A DNA stretch of 64,000 nt from Lycocorax pyrrhopterus obiensis (lineage: Eukaryota; Chordata; Aves; Passeriformes; Paradisaeidae): assembly GCA_014706295.1 (NCBI GenBank), contig JACSVZ010000015.1:54743535-54807534 (forward strand), given 5' to 3'. Every line of letters begins with the position of its first letter. The stretch's first letter is position 1. Shown here piece by piece: positions 50,864-62,923 of the stretch. The notes under the pieces are model-generated. The model was given only the letters and a program-made list of their open reading frames with translations, was not told where the DNA came from and did not search any database. A program made the translations under genes and the position numbers.

Positions 50864-51613
50864 GTTTTGTGACTCATGGACCCTTGAGCATTTCTAACCA
50901 TCTGGTTTCCCAGAACCGGCCAATCTGACAGGTTTGCTGCCAAATTAACAAAGTTAACAGAATGCGTGGATATGTGAAATTGTGGGGATGCAGCTAGGGA
51001 TGTAACATATACTTCATGGAGATTTAAAAAGCTCTGCATCTGGAATCAGACAGGTTGGGCAGAGGTGGGATGATTAAAAAGGTTCTCTAGCACCACAAGA
51101 AAACACTTTTGGATGTTATTTACACAACAAAACTTTACATTCAGGAATGCCTGAGTCATTTGATAGGCAGCTCACAGCTATGCAGCTACTGTGAAGAATA
51201 ACAAATACAATTTTGGATGAGAAATTTATGGACGTATTTTTAAAATGCATGCGCTGACACCCTCATTTTACTTTTTCTAATGGCCCTGCCTTCTGTGCAC
51301 TCACGACCTTCCTGAACCTTGTGTGAAGTTTGAAAGAACTTGTAAATCAGTGCCTCTTCTGGACATTTAAATGGCAAGCGATTAAAACTAAAAAAGAAAC
51401 TACTCGACTGGTTCTAGTTATGGTCATCAGGCATTGCTCCCTCTGTGGCACAACAAAGCAGAGAAAACACAGATTATTCCCAGGCTCAGTTGCTGTAAGT
51501 CTCAGTCTAGACAATGTACCATTACTCACAACAACCTATCTTTTATATTTAACTTAGCAAGACCTGATAGAGAAAACACATGCTTTACTTAGAGATTAAG
51601 GAAGAGCACTCAG

Positions 51614-51662
51614 CAGTGCTCTCACTGCTGCACACTGAACAGTGCTCACACTGCTGCACACC
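51614..51662. repeat. Two-copy tandem duplication, 26-bp period
   Basis: CAGTGCTCTCACTGCTGCACACT (from 51614) recurs at 51640 as CAGTGCTCACACTGCTGCACACC, with 21 of 23 bases identical. Each copy itself contains CAGTG/CACTG complementarity, so it can fold. Confidence 0.8.
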
Positions 51663-54057
51663 AATAAAAACATGATTAGCCCAAACCCATCTGTCACACA
51701 AAGCAGCAGCCTTTCACTGGGGACACTTGCGAACAAGCAGACAGCTTATGTCTGTGTAGGAGCACGGACAGTCCCCAGAATTACAAACTCTCAGGCCCAC
51801 TGTGAAGCATGTAAACATTATCACTGTCCCATAAATGTGAAACTTGGTCATTTTGACATGGTGAGTCTGTGGCAGAGCCAACAGACTGACAACAGACTGA
51901 CTCAACAGTGTCCTGGTCTCCTGTCATCAACATCAGCTTCTGCAAGCAGTAAATCTACCAAAGAAACAAGACAATCAAAATAAAGCTTTCACAGTTTCTC
52001 GTCCAATGTTTCCCTTTCTGCATCAATTTTAAATTTTCTTATTGAGTTCATTGCTCAGTGAAAAATGTGCCATTGACAAGGCTGGAATTAAGCATAGCAC
52101 AAGTTTCTACCACGTCCACATTGCACTGCAAGAAGACTGTGGCTTGGATCATGTGCCTTATGAAAATTCATGTCAAGCTTGTTAGAGACTTCAAGGAATT
52201 CAGAATTTCCTCTACTGTGCTTGTGCAATGGCCAGAACCATGAACGGCTGATTGCTAGCTGAGACCAGTAAGTGTTGTTCCAATAATTAGTAAAAATAAT
52301 GGAGAAACTGAGCAGACCCAAATTAAAAGGCAAAGAAAATGAGAAACAGTGGGAATATAGACAAACAACATTAACGTGCTTTGCCTCTTTATGGCAATGT
52401 TCTTGTCATTACAAAGGCAGGTGTAAGAAGTTTTCTTTCAAATGCCTGAGGGTAGAGCATCAACAGCAATTTCACAGGAAAGCACCGCTTTGTATAATGA
52501 GGGAATGCACAAAAGTTTTTTGTAAAGAAAAACCCACAAAGCAAAAAATCTACAAGTGTTTCCAGACTCTATGCCTCTACAGGCTGCTCTGCTTCATCAG
52601 TCTCAAATGATGGAAATTGTCCAGCGGTTATGAAAATACCTACCTGAGAAAGTTATGAGAATTCTTGCAGGATGCTACACACCCCACCGAGGGCTCAGCA
52701 AATGACCCACTGACACGAGGGAGATTTATATTATTAGGAGAGCTGCCCATGGGTTTTGTTATTAAGTTTCACAGCCAAGTTTTCACACAGAAGAAAATGA
52801 AAAAAAAAGACAAAGGCAAGTATTTCGATACCCTAAGCATGAGTCCAGTCCTGAAAGTTTACACAGTGATGTGTCTGAGAACTGCAAACAGATGAGAAGA
52901 ATCTGATGTCTAGATCAACAGACTGACAGTGCTCTGCAGGTGCCTTCTCCGTGCTGGTGTTTGCTTTAAGATCTCTCACTTTGAAGAACATAATTAAGAC
53001 ATCAAGAATTGGTAAGTTCTGATCTGAAGACATTTTCCCAACCTTGCAGGTCATTTTTTCTGCCTCTGCAGACACCAGGAGCCAATGGGAGGTTCATGCC
53101 AAGGCAGTATCTCATGCTCTGAGTAACATTTCAATTTCTGTAACCAGATTTTTGGAACAGCAAGTTCTTATTTTGGGCAAATCCCATGTGAAGGGCATGC
53201 TTCGGTAGACAGATGGATATCCTCAACTTATTGATATAGCATAACTATTATTAGATGCACAAACAGCTACTGCCTTGTTGTGCTTCATATGTTAAAAACT
53301 AGTAATGCAGAATCCTGTTAATGCAATAGAGAAACACAGATATTCTAAGTGCAAGAGGAATGCTCTTATTTCAATATTCTAATTTAGACTTTGGTCAAAA
53401 AGATTAGCTGCTTTACACACCATGGTTCAGATGAACCGCAGCACAGACATGTGGCTGGGGAGACTTTATCATAGGTAAGAGGAACAGGTGCCTCCACTGG
53501 AAACTTCTGTGTTACATAATCACATCAATTCCCATGTTGTACACAATTGCTACAAGACAGAATATTGCCTGGTGGTGCATGCAAGGATGTGGGAACCCCT
53601 GACCTGGTGCTTAAGGGCTGATCTATGGAGAACAAAAACCTCCCTGTTTCTACCAGTGATTTGTACAAGGCTGCAGCAGGCTGACTTTTTTTGTATGCAC
53701 AGACTCTGGCAATCTGAGCAGATAATTTCTGCTTTCAGATCCATAAGGCACAGAGGATCAGTTAATGTCAATGAAATTCCCTCTTGGGGACCAAATGCAA
53801 TATGAGAGAGAAAGATGGGTACAGAGACCTGAGAGCGAAATTCTCACCCTGCAGTTGGAAAGGCTGTTTTCTGGATGGTGCTCAGGAAAACGCCTGGCCC
53901 ATGCCACTGTCAGTCACTGCACAGCAAAGAGGCACTGGGTTTCCAGTACCTTGGACCCTTTTCCAGCCATATCTACGAAGGGGACCAGATTAAAAATCCC
54001 AGGCTTTCAGGCAGGCAGGCCAGCACACAACTGGGACTGGCACCAGAGACAGGATTA

Positions 54058-54210
54058 TGCCCCATTCCTGAAGTGTTCAAGTCCAGGTTGGGTGGGACAT
54101 TGAGCAACCAGTGAAAGGTGTCCCTGCCTTTCAGCAGGGGGCTGGAACTAGGTGATCTGCAAGGTCCCTTCCAACCCAAACCATTCTGTCATTCTATGAC
54201 TCTATGAATA
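54058..54210 (+). mobile_element. CR1 LINE 3' end, sense
   Basis: It shows the standard CR1 3'-UTR order: 'TGAAGTGTTCAAGTCCAGGT', 'GAGCAACC', 'AAGGTGTCCCTGCC', 'GGGGGCTGGAACTAGGTGAT', 'AAGGTCCCTTCCAACCCAAA'. It ends with octamer-type repeats (ATTCTGTC, ATTCTATG, ACTCTATG). Terminal octamers are intact, so the 3' boundary is well defined. It is 5'-truncated with no ORF2 sequence. Orientation is opposite to CHST11. Confidence 0.92.
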
Positions 54211-54509
54211 GTAACCTGCATTACAGCAGGCCATATGGAAGCATTCCATGTTCATCTCTCAGACATGATACGTTTGTTTGTTTGGCAGGCCCAGCAGATG
54301 GGGAATCACGTAACAAAATTACTCTGCAATGCGATACCAGCATTTCCCTTCCTGTCGAGAACCACAGAATAGACAGGGGAAACAGCAGGATCTGGATGAT
54401 GCAGAATAAGCTTTCCTGACCCCTGGGCATCCAGACCTTGACCCTGGATTGATTGCGCACGAGCTGGAGAAGAGCCCATGGTTGCTATACCCTCATCATC
54501 ATCTACATC

Positions 54510-54830
54510 ACCAGACCCAGCTGAGGTTGGTCATGTCTTTTAAACCCCTGTAGGGGTGGCAACTCCACCACTTTTCCAAGCAGACTATTCCAATGCTTGA
54601 CAACCCTTTCAGTAAAGACATTTTTCCTAATATCCAATCTAAAACTCACCTGGCGCAACTTGAGGTCATTTCCTCTTGTCCTATGACTGGGAGAAGAGAC
54701 TGACCCCCACCTGGCTACAATCTCCTGTCAGGTACTTGTGGAGAACAAGAAGGTTCTCTGTGTGCCTCCTTTTCTCCAAGCTAAACAACCCCAGCTCCCT
54801 CAGCTGCTCCTTGCAGGACTTGAGCTTTAA
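54510..54830 (-). mobile_element. CR1 LINE 3'-UTR fragment, antisense
   Basis: The + strand is the reverse complement of the CR1 3' region. It shows 'TTTTTCCTAATATCCAATCT', 'CTGGCGCAACTTGAGGTCAT', 'TTCCTCTTGTCCTATGACTG', 'GACCCCCACCTGGCTACAA' and 'CCTCCTTTTCTCCAAGCTAA' in the canonical order, and ends near 'CTGCTCCTTGCAGGACTTGA'. The extreme 3' octamers are not recognisable, so that end is missing or eroded. It is one of the less diverged CR1 copies here. Its orientation is the same as CHST11. Confidence 0.92.
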
Positions 54831-55853
54831 AAAGTACACATATTGCACCAAATATGTATGAAAACCAAAAGTAACAAAATTCACCAGGCTTTTTTTCTAA
54901 GTTGAATTAAATCTATGATAATTCTACAAGTGATTTTAGTTGAAAATAACAGGCCTGGTCCAAAGCCCCTTTAAGGTTTTACCCTGCTGAAATTCCCGCA
55001 GCCTGGACATACTTTCAAGCTGTGCAAACTTTACCACACATCACTGCTCTGCGTGTTAATAGTGCTGAGTGCTCGCCTGAGCTCTGCTCCCACCAAAGTC
55101 ATGTCAATGAGATTAACTCCCCACTTCAGTGGGGAATTAATTATTATAATGGTGAGCACTTTTTGAAAATCCCACTTCTTCTTGCTTTGCAGGCTGTTTT
55201 GTGGTTGGTTTTTTTTTTTACTTAATTATTAAATTTCAATTGAGAAAGGCAAAGTGGGTAGATTATAGAAATAATAGCAAAGAAATACTGGAGTCATCCC
55301 TCAATACCTGAGTAACAGGCAAGGCTCATCTGACCATTTACTCCCCATCTAAATGGGGTCTGTAAATAAGCACTGAACAGATATATAACCCATGTGCTGA
55401 ATTTTATTTTTACTATGATAATAAAAGCCATGGAGAGAGATTCATGATAACATGACTCCTCACTTGACTGCGTACAAACAGCATTCATTACATTCTGATG
55501 ATGCATTTAGGCCTCAGAGCACAAAGAGAGTTTTACCTCTTTTTTCCTTTCTTTTTCTGCACCAATTTGCATGAGAAGTACAGAGCATTTAGTCTTTGAA
55601 TTAATCAAAATATCTCTGCCTTCGCTGAATAAATATATTTGAATACATGAATAAATAATATATTGAGTAAAATAATGAAACTCATTTAAAATGAAGCTGA
55701 GAATGAGGTCATGGTTTTTATTAAATGTGACATTTTTCACAGTGTTTACACTGCAAGAGATAATGGCCTATGTATTTTAAAGTGGGTAACAAACCACCAA
55801 AAATCAACTTTAGATAAATTAAAGTAGCTTAATTTTCAGCTGGCTCTGGGCTT

Positions 55854-55882
55854 TTAACCTGACTTTCTGAAAGTCAGGTTAA
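55854..55882. repeat. Perfect hairpin, 14-bp arms, 1-nt centre
   Basis: TTAACCTGACTTTC (55854-55867) and GAAAGTCAGGTTAA (55869-55882) are exact reverse complements around a single T (55868). Its arms are longer than those of the other two inverted repeats listed here. Confidence 0.9.
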
Positions 55883-58800
55883 GATGATTCAAGATGAAAC
55901 TTGGGCTTATGTGCCTAGGATGAAAATCTTCATTTAAAATCAAAATAACCACTTAATTGCCAGGCAATCCTAAGGACTAGAAGTCCAATTGAAAGGTCAA
56001 TCTTCCTAAAGCTGTCAGGCACCTACCCTCAGATAAAAGTATTTCATCTAGTACTTGCATTTCAGCGACAGACATACCATAAATACAATATACTGATTAT
56101 AAACAAAAATGTTAAGCTTGTACAAAATCCTGTTCCTGGAAGCAAGCAGAGAGCAAACAGGAACTGAGCTTGAAAACCTCTCATGAGAACCCACCAAGCC
56201 ACATACAAAATCTATTCACCAATGGTTGACTTGAGGACAAGTCTATTTTACTTGGCTGCCTAAACCCACTGCTTGCCCAGAGAAGTCAGCAAACAGAAAT
56301 GTGAGTGAAGCGGGTCTAAGAAATGAACTCAATTAATGTGGAATTAAAAGAGGAAGAAAGTAAGAAGATAACAGACACTTTAAACAGTGAAATCCATGGA
56401 ACAGACCCCATAATACTGCCACCACCTCACTCCATCCCTGGCATCCCACCAGCCTGCAGTGAGGAAGGGCTGGACAGAACCAACACATGGTAGCAGCCAG
56501 TTGCCAGATTGTTTTCATTTGCTGCTGTCTGCTCAGGGTTCATGTCAATTAGCACAGGCTAATCAGTATTTCATTAAAAACATAATGAAAACCCTAACTC
56601 TAACAGAGATTTATAAGGTTGCTTATTACACCATATTTGAGTGCTGTGATTAAAACAGACCTTGATTATGCTTCACCTCTTGTAACTGTGACCCCACAGG
56701 TTTCATAACATTTAGCAACTACGTCAAACACCCTTTATGATCTGTTTGTTCTTACTCCATGCTCTCAGATGGCTGACAAGATGGAGTTCCTCAGATCAAA
56801 ATGATCCAAGACCATAGCAAGATTTGGGGTAATTGGAAAGGTTTGTCCTGCCCTGCTTTCTTCCAAGGTAGTGGTGGAAAGGTTACTTGACCACTGATAC
56901 GTCATATACTGTGCAGTCATAATAAAATGGGTTAAATACTGAATCCACATGATGAAGTTTACCTGATTAAGGGCATTCATAAGCCAGCCTTTTTCAGCTG
57001 AAAGTGTTCCAAGTCCAAAGCTACTCCATAGACCGATCAGGTTGGCCAAACTCATCCCTGCACCTGAGCACTGGTCTGCCATGTCCATCCCTGTGGCCAG
57101 TGCCATGCAGCCCTCTCCCAGACAGTCCCTGGGCATGGTTCAAGGGTTTGCCCCCCCAGGACCATCTGGATGGTCTGGACACGGCAATCCTGGTCAGGAG
57201 GTGAGGCGTCTGAGCTGCAGGGAAGCAATCTGTGCCCTGGCAGCTCATCTCTGGGCCAGAGAGCAGAGACTGGCTCTCTTTGCCTGCTGTTAAATCCCAA
57301 GCTTTTTGCTCTCTCTGCTCTAAAAAGCAAAATGTTTTGATTTATCCTCTGATATGCTTTTGAGTTTAAAAGCCTTTTTGGTCTTTTGGTTTGCACTAAG
57401 AAGAATAGTTGATGTCACCCATCAATTTAACCTTTTCATTGAAACCTTTATGAATTTAATGCATCCCAATGCACTAGATCTTCCAGTATGATGGAGTTAT
57501 TTGCCTAAAGCAACGTTCACAAAGCATAATGCAAGCAGTGATTTTGGGAAGTCATTCGGATTAGTGATGAAACGATCTGCAGTGTGGCTGGCCCACGGAA
57601 CGTGCAGAGAAAGAGCTCAAAGTCGTTACCTGGCTGTACATAAATCTGCCTCATCTACAAGAAATTATTAATTTAGTCCCACAATAACTCAAGTTGAAGG
57701 CTGCCTTTAGGCTGTGGTAACCCCTCTCCACCTAGAAGTCCTGAGGCCCAGCAAGCCCTCCCTTCCCAGCAGTCCTGAGAGGAGCTTCCAGTGGCAGGAA
57801 TGCAAGAGCGGTTTCCAGTGCTGTGCCCAGCAGAGGAAGTGAGTGGAAGAGGAGTTTGGGAGGCGTTCTTGGTCAACTGGTGAGGCACTGAAGACAGGAA
57901 CAGCATGATTTATGGACCCATGTGAGTAATCCAGGTTGCAAGTCAGTGCCAATCACACTGCTATGAATGATGACAAAGGAGTCACAGAAGCAGGACAGAG
58001 GTTCTTTCTCAGTTCCAGCCAGTTAACCCTGGCATTCCACAGAGGGCAAATCCCAATGGTTTATTATCCAAAGTAATTTCATTAAACCTCCGCCTTTAAG
58101 AATAATTAGGTAAATGAGGTGAATGAAGTACAACTTCCAATGGAAAAATCAATGCTTTCTGGATACATTTCACGTAGGCAGCATTAGATAAAATAGCATT
58201 GCTTTAGGACATCCCTTCACCCCAATCCTTCCTTTTCAGTCTGAAAAATTAGTACCTTGTATTCCCTTTAATTAACTCTCGTTTAGCCATGTCCAAACTC
58301 TTGTTTATGCAATTAGAAGCTGCTTGATACAAGCACAGAAGTCCAAAAATACATGTACAAAACCCTTCCAACAAGCAGCCCTGCTCAGAGGGGACCAGAT
58401 AACTGTGACCCCAATGGTGTCATTAGCATTATTAAATAATGCCCACTTTTCTAAATGCCATCCTCTGTTACCTGACATCCCCCTTGGATGCTCTGAGCAC
58501 AAAGTGCTCACTACCACCTTTTAGCCTCACAAGGAAGCATCCTCATTCCGGGAGTGCTTCCGACAACGATGCAAATACAATCCTGAATTTTTGTGAGGCT
58601 GAGGTCGAGATCGGACACTGCTGGACAGCAAGACCCCAGTCATGCAGGGATTAGGTTTGAGAGTCAATGTTAAGCCCTCTGTACTGACATGGTGAGCTTC
58701 AGAAATTCTCATTAAGCTTCTTGAGGTCCTCAGGCAACACTACCTGGAAGGCTGGTCTGTCCTTCAGGCTGAAGGTGCCTGGAGCACGTGACTCAGTGAG

Positions 58801-61635
58801 AAATTAAGCAAATTAAATTAGATTTTTTTTTTTGCCTCCACACCAGTTTCTGGAAAACTTACGCAGGAATAACTCCCAGGGAAGGGTTTGCCAGCAGGAG
58901 GTGCCACCTGGGATGTTGCCCAGGACTGAGTGGCAGAAGCCGCCACAATATAGACAGTTAAAGGCAAATAAATGAAATGAAAGTAATGGAAACTGTGTGA
59001 GTACAAAGACAAATAAACGAGCAGAACTGACAACCTAGAGGCACAACCCCAGTTTACAACCTGGCACCAAGATGGAGTGCACCCCAGTGGTGTAGGCAGA
59101 AAAGGAAAGTCTCCCATCCTGGCTGCCTCCTACCAAGGTCAGAATTGGCAGATGCTATGTACATTTCAAGAGAAAACCAGGATTTTAATTTAAAAAAAAA
59201 AGAGTACTCAACAATAATGCCTCTTATGACCAAGTGCTTTTGCAACTCTGGGTAAGCAGCATTAATCCTCAGTCCCAGTTTTCTCCTTCTACGAAATGCT
59301 GGCAATTCCTGCTGCTGCTTCACATGGAGAATAGTATGCATTTTCCCAGCATTTATAAAATTAAATACACCATGCTGCTTGATTTATTTCTGTTACTCTT
59401 GATACAAATCACACAAAGCTGTGATTCATGTTTTAATATTGATCCTGTAATTAGTTCAGTGCAGGTGAGCCTTCATGCTAGCTACAGTCCTACATTTACT
59501 CACTTGGATGCCATTGTAATACTGGGTTTAGATGCTAAACCTTTACAAAGAATCCTGTTTCATGGTAGTCGAGAGCCTGTTTCACACTGTGGTAGCAGCC
59601 TGATGTAATGATCCCTTACCTGAACTAGACTTCTCATGCAACTTGCATGACCCCCCTCACACACACATCCGGATGGGACATTAACAGCACCGTCCTTGTC
59701 ACCTAATCCCTTTCCATTCCCTGGGGATGGATCATTCATCCTTCCACTGAAGAGCATCATGGGATTTGGAGAGGGTGGAACCCTGGATCCCATGAAGAGC
59801 CATCCTACTGAGCCCTGCCAAGAAACCTCCGCCTCCATCCACAAGGCTGCCAGGCTGCCATGGCCAATCCTGCTGGCTACAGTGCCAGCAGCCTCTGTCA
59901 GCACCATGGGTGGCTGCTGGAGACGTGTGGAGCGTAAGCAGTTCCTTCTGCCAAGCACTGGAGCAGCTCAGTTATGGCCACTGAACCCAGCAGCATTCCT
60001 CCACCCCTTCAATGCCTCCCGCCAGGAGCCCCAAGGAGCTGAGCTCTGTATCAGATGGTGCAAACCTCCTACCCCACCATCTGAGCTTCCCTGGCCCATC
60101 ACCATGTTACGCCTGCACAGGGGGCCTCTTCTTTCTACAGAGACAAGAGCAGAATTTTCTCTGCAGTAAAGCAGCTCTTCAGCTTCAGAGAAATTCTTCT
60201 CACTTTAGATATCAAGAGAATTAGAAATCCATTAGGTAAAGTTAAAAATGAAAAATGTATATAACCTTAATCAGTCTGGTACAGTAGTGTGTGTGTAGAA
60301 AGTTCCTGATCAAACTGGACTCCTGGCAATGAATACTATCACAGAAACAACAACCAAGCCTGCCAAATTTTGCTCCTTGCTAGGAAATTATCATTTAGCA
60401 GATTAAATCAAGTCTATACATCCAGCTCTTTCACCACTACCAGCATATCCCCCCAAACTGAATACTAAGCACCAATTTTATTCAGACCATTACACTGAGT
60501 CCTTGGTTATTCTGGGCTTCATTTTCAATCACGGTCACAAAGCACAACTGCATATTTTCATTTGGTCTTTTTCGTAAAGGTAAATTCTTTTCATGACAAC
60601 TGATTTAGAAGAAAATCAGAGACACAGCCAGTAACACAGACCCATTTCAGACATTCAACACTTCTACTGGCATCACTGTGTAAGTTGGAATAAGCTTCGC
60701 CTTTCATTCAGGAAAGAGAAGGGAGCTGTTTGTATGGATGGACATTACAGGCACTGTCTACTTCAGAGCACACATCCATGAAGTGGCATTCAGCTGATTT
60801 AGTTAGTGGCCTGCAGAGATCACGTCTTACAGATCTTCTAATTGACATACATTTTGGAGAAAATATCAGACTCCAACTTAGCTCATCATCTTGACAGAGC
60901 TATGCACTTAAGCGTGCGTTAAGCATTAAGCCTATGCTTACTTGTTGTGAAAATCAAGCAGCTGTTCTGTCACTTTGAGGAACTGTGCCTTCTGCTTTTT
61001 TAAGAAATAGCTACAAAAAGTAATAGAAAAAGTTGCTCCATCCCCCGTTACGTGCTAAGAATCTTGGAGGCCCTTACAAAATCACCACCATCATTATCTC
61101 TTTCCATGACTGCTATGGTTTCTCAACACACAAGAGTGCAATTATCCTCACATTTTGAGGGCAAATGTGTGATTTCAGAGAATCTTGCCATGTGGTATGT
61201 GCCACTTGATTTCTCATAAAAAGTATTACATGCCAGACAACCATCATCCTCTACTGCTGCTCCCTTTAAAAGGTTAAGAAGTACGTGAGGAAGGCTTTGT
61301 GATCCAAAGTGCTGCTACAAACTGGAGATGGAAACCAAGAAATAGTGCTGCATTAGACACAAATTCATAGTTCCCATCTTCCCAAACCAGGCAGTGGCAA
61401 TGGAGAATTATATATCTCAGAAGCATGTGCCTTCCTTGAGGAAGCTTTCTTGAAATTGGTTTCTGATGTGTTTGAGAAGGGATAGGTAAACGCAGAGTTG
61501 TCCTTCAGTTACTGGGACTGTAAGCTACAGCTCTCCCAAAATGTTGGGTTTGCACTGTGATTTAATTACAGGCCGTATTGCTTACATGGTAGACAGAAAA
61601 GGAATTATAATACCCTGTCCTGCTTTCTGTCCTTC

Positions 61636-61725
61636 ACAGAACCATGGAATCATTCGGTTGGTAAAGACCTCTAGGATCATTGGGTCCAACCATCAGTTTG
61701 CTGTCTAATGTCTGTGAAAGCACAC
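61636..61725 (-). mobile_element. CR1 LINE 3'-end fragment, antisense
   Basis: 'CACAGAACCATGGAATCATT' followed by 'GGTTGGTAAAGACCTCTAGG' and 'ATCATTGGGTCCAACCATCA' is the reverse complement of the CR1 terminal octamers and adjoining 3' UTR. Downstream (CTGTCTAATG...) similarity fades. It is short and 5'-truncated. Confidence 0.82.
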
Positions 61726-62881
61726 CCTGAGAGAAAACCTCCCCTTATAAGTGACTGGGAACACCATAGGCAAGGTGGAGAATGGTTCCACACGTAGAAC
61801 AGTAGCCAAACAGGCCTCACATCTCTTGTGTAAACAAAGGATGTTGGGTGCCCAGAGAGGGAAAGCTGAGGCACATGCCACACTGGCTCCTGTCCTGAGC
61901 TACGCATTAGTTTGGCTCAAGTTAGAAAAGCCCCTGGGCCACATAAAACTACACAATCAAAGTCTGTTTTATAACACCCACAGGGACTGTGCTAAGGTTA
62001 CCAGGCATCTCTAATCCTACTCTTTCCTAAGTTCTGAGAGACTGACTTTTTTTTTCTTGCATTCTTGCATGGAGCCCTGTTTAACCTGAAGTTAGTGATG
62101 ACCATGACTTTTAATAGCAACGGAACAAAGACGAGTCAAGGGAGCATTCGTGTTAAGGCAACAGGAGGGGCTCCGAAGAGAAAACAGACATCCTCAGATT
62201 TGCTAAGAAAATTGTTCTAAATTATATTATTTGTGAAAAAAATTGAGAAGTGTCAATATAGGGAAAATTACAAAGATTAAGGAGAATTATTTCCTTTAGC
62301 CAACTACCCATGATAAAAGATCTTTTGCTAATCCCTTTAAGCACTCTACAACATGAACACATGCAAATGCACTAAATTCTTACAGAATACAAAGAGGTTG
62401 TCTCTCTGCAAGAACAATAATGTAGGTTCAAAAATGCATGATCCTCAGGATGCTGACTATTTTGGTCAATTACTGGAATGGGGACAGCAGGTCACGAGCA
62501 ACAATAGAGCTCTTATTCTTGGAACTAAATACAGTTATTTCCAAAGCTGAATTCACAAAACTGACTCACAGACCTGTCAGTCGAATCACAATCAACATAT
62601 TCCCAGATATAGCTTAACTGTAGGAAATAAGTTACTGCTCAAGGGACTCTTCTCAGATGAAATTCACCTCTGGCAGACCAGGAGACCATTGCATCTCCTG
62701 GAACTTCAGGGAGGGACATAAAACCAACTGCAGACAGTGTCTTGAGAGATCAGGGTTTATTCACTGTCAGTTCTTCTCGGTGATTAGATATTTAACCCTA
62801 CTGCTTCTTCCCTAGGGCTCTGAACTGTGGGTCTGTGGGCTTCAAAACCTCAAGACAAGGTCAGCTTTACTGAGCTAGAAT

Positions 62882-62923
62882 AACAAAAAACCAAAACAAA
62901 CCAAGACCAAACAAACAAAAAAG
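62882..62923. repeat. (CAAA)-rich low-complexity tract
   Basis: A/C-only sequence made of CAAA, CCAA and ACAAAC blocks, interrupted by two G's. No adjoining retroelement is recognisable. Confidence 0.75.

Noticed and set aside
59696..60169. 157-codon + strand ORF in a GC-rich patch
   Set aside because: The translation is Pro/Ser/Leu-rich without a recognisable domain, an overlapping 132-codon ORF lies on the other strand, and no splice or promoter context supports a gene. GC-rich sequence readily gives such ORFs.
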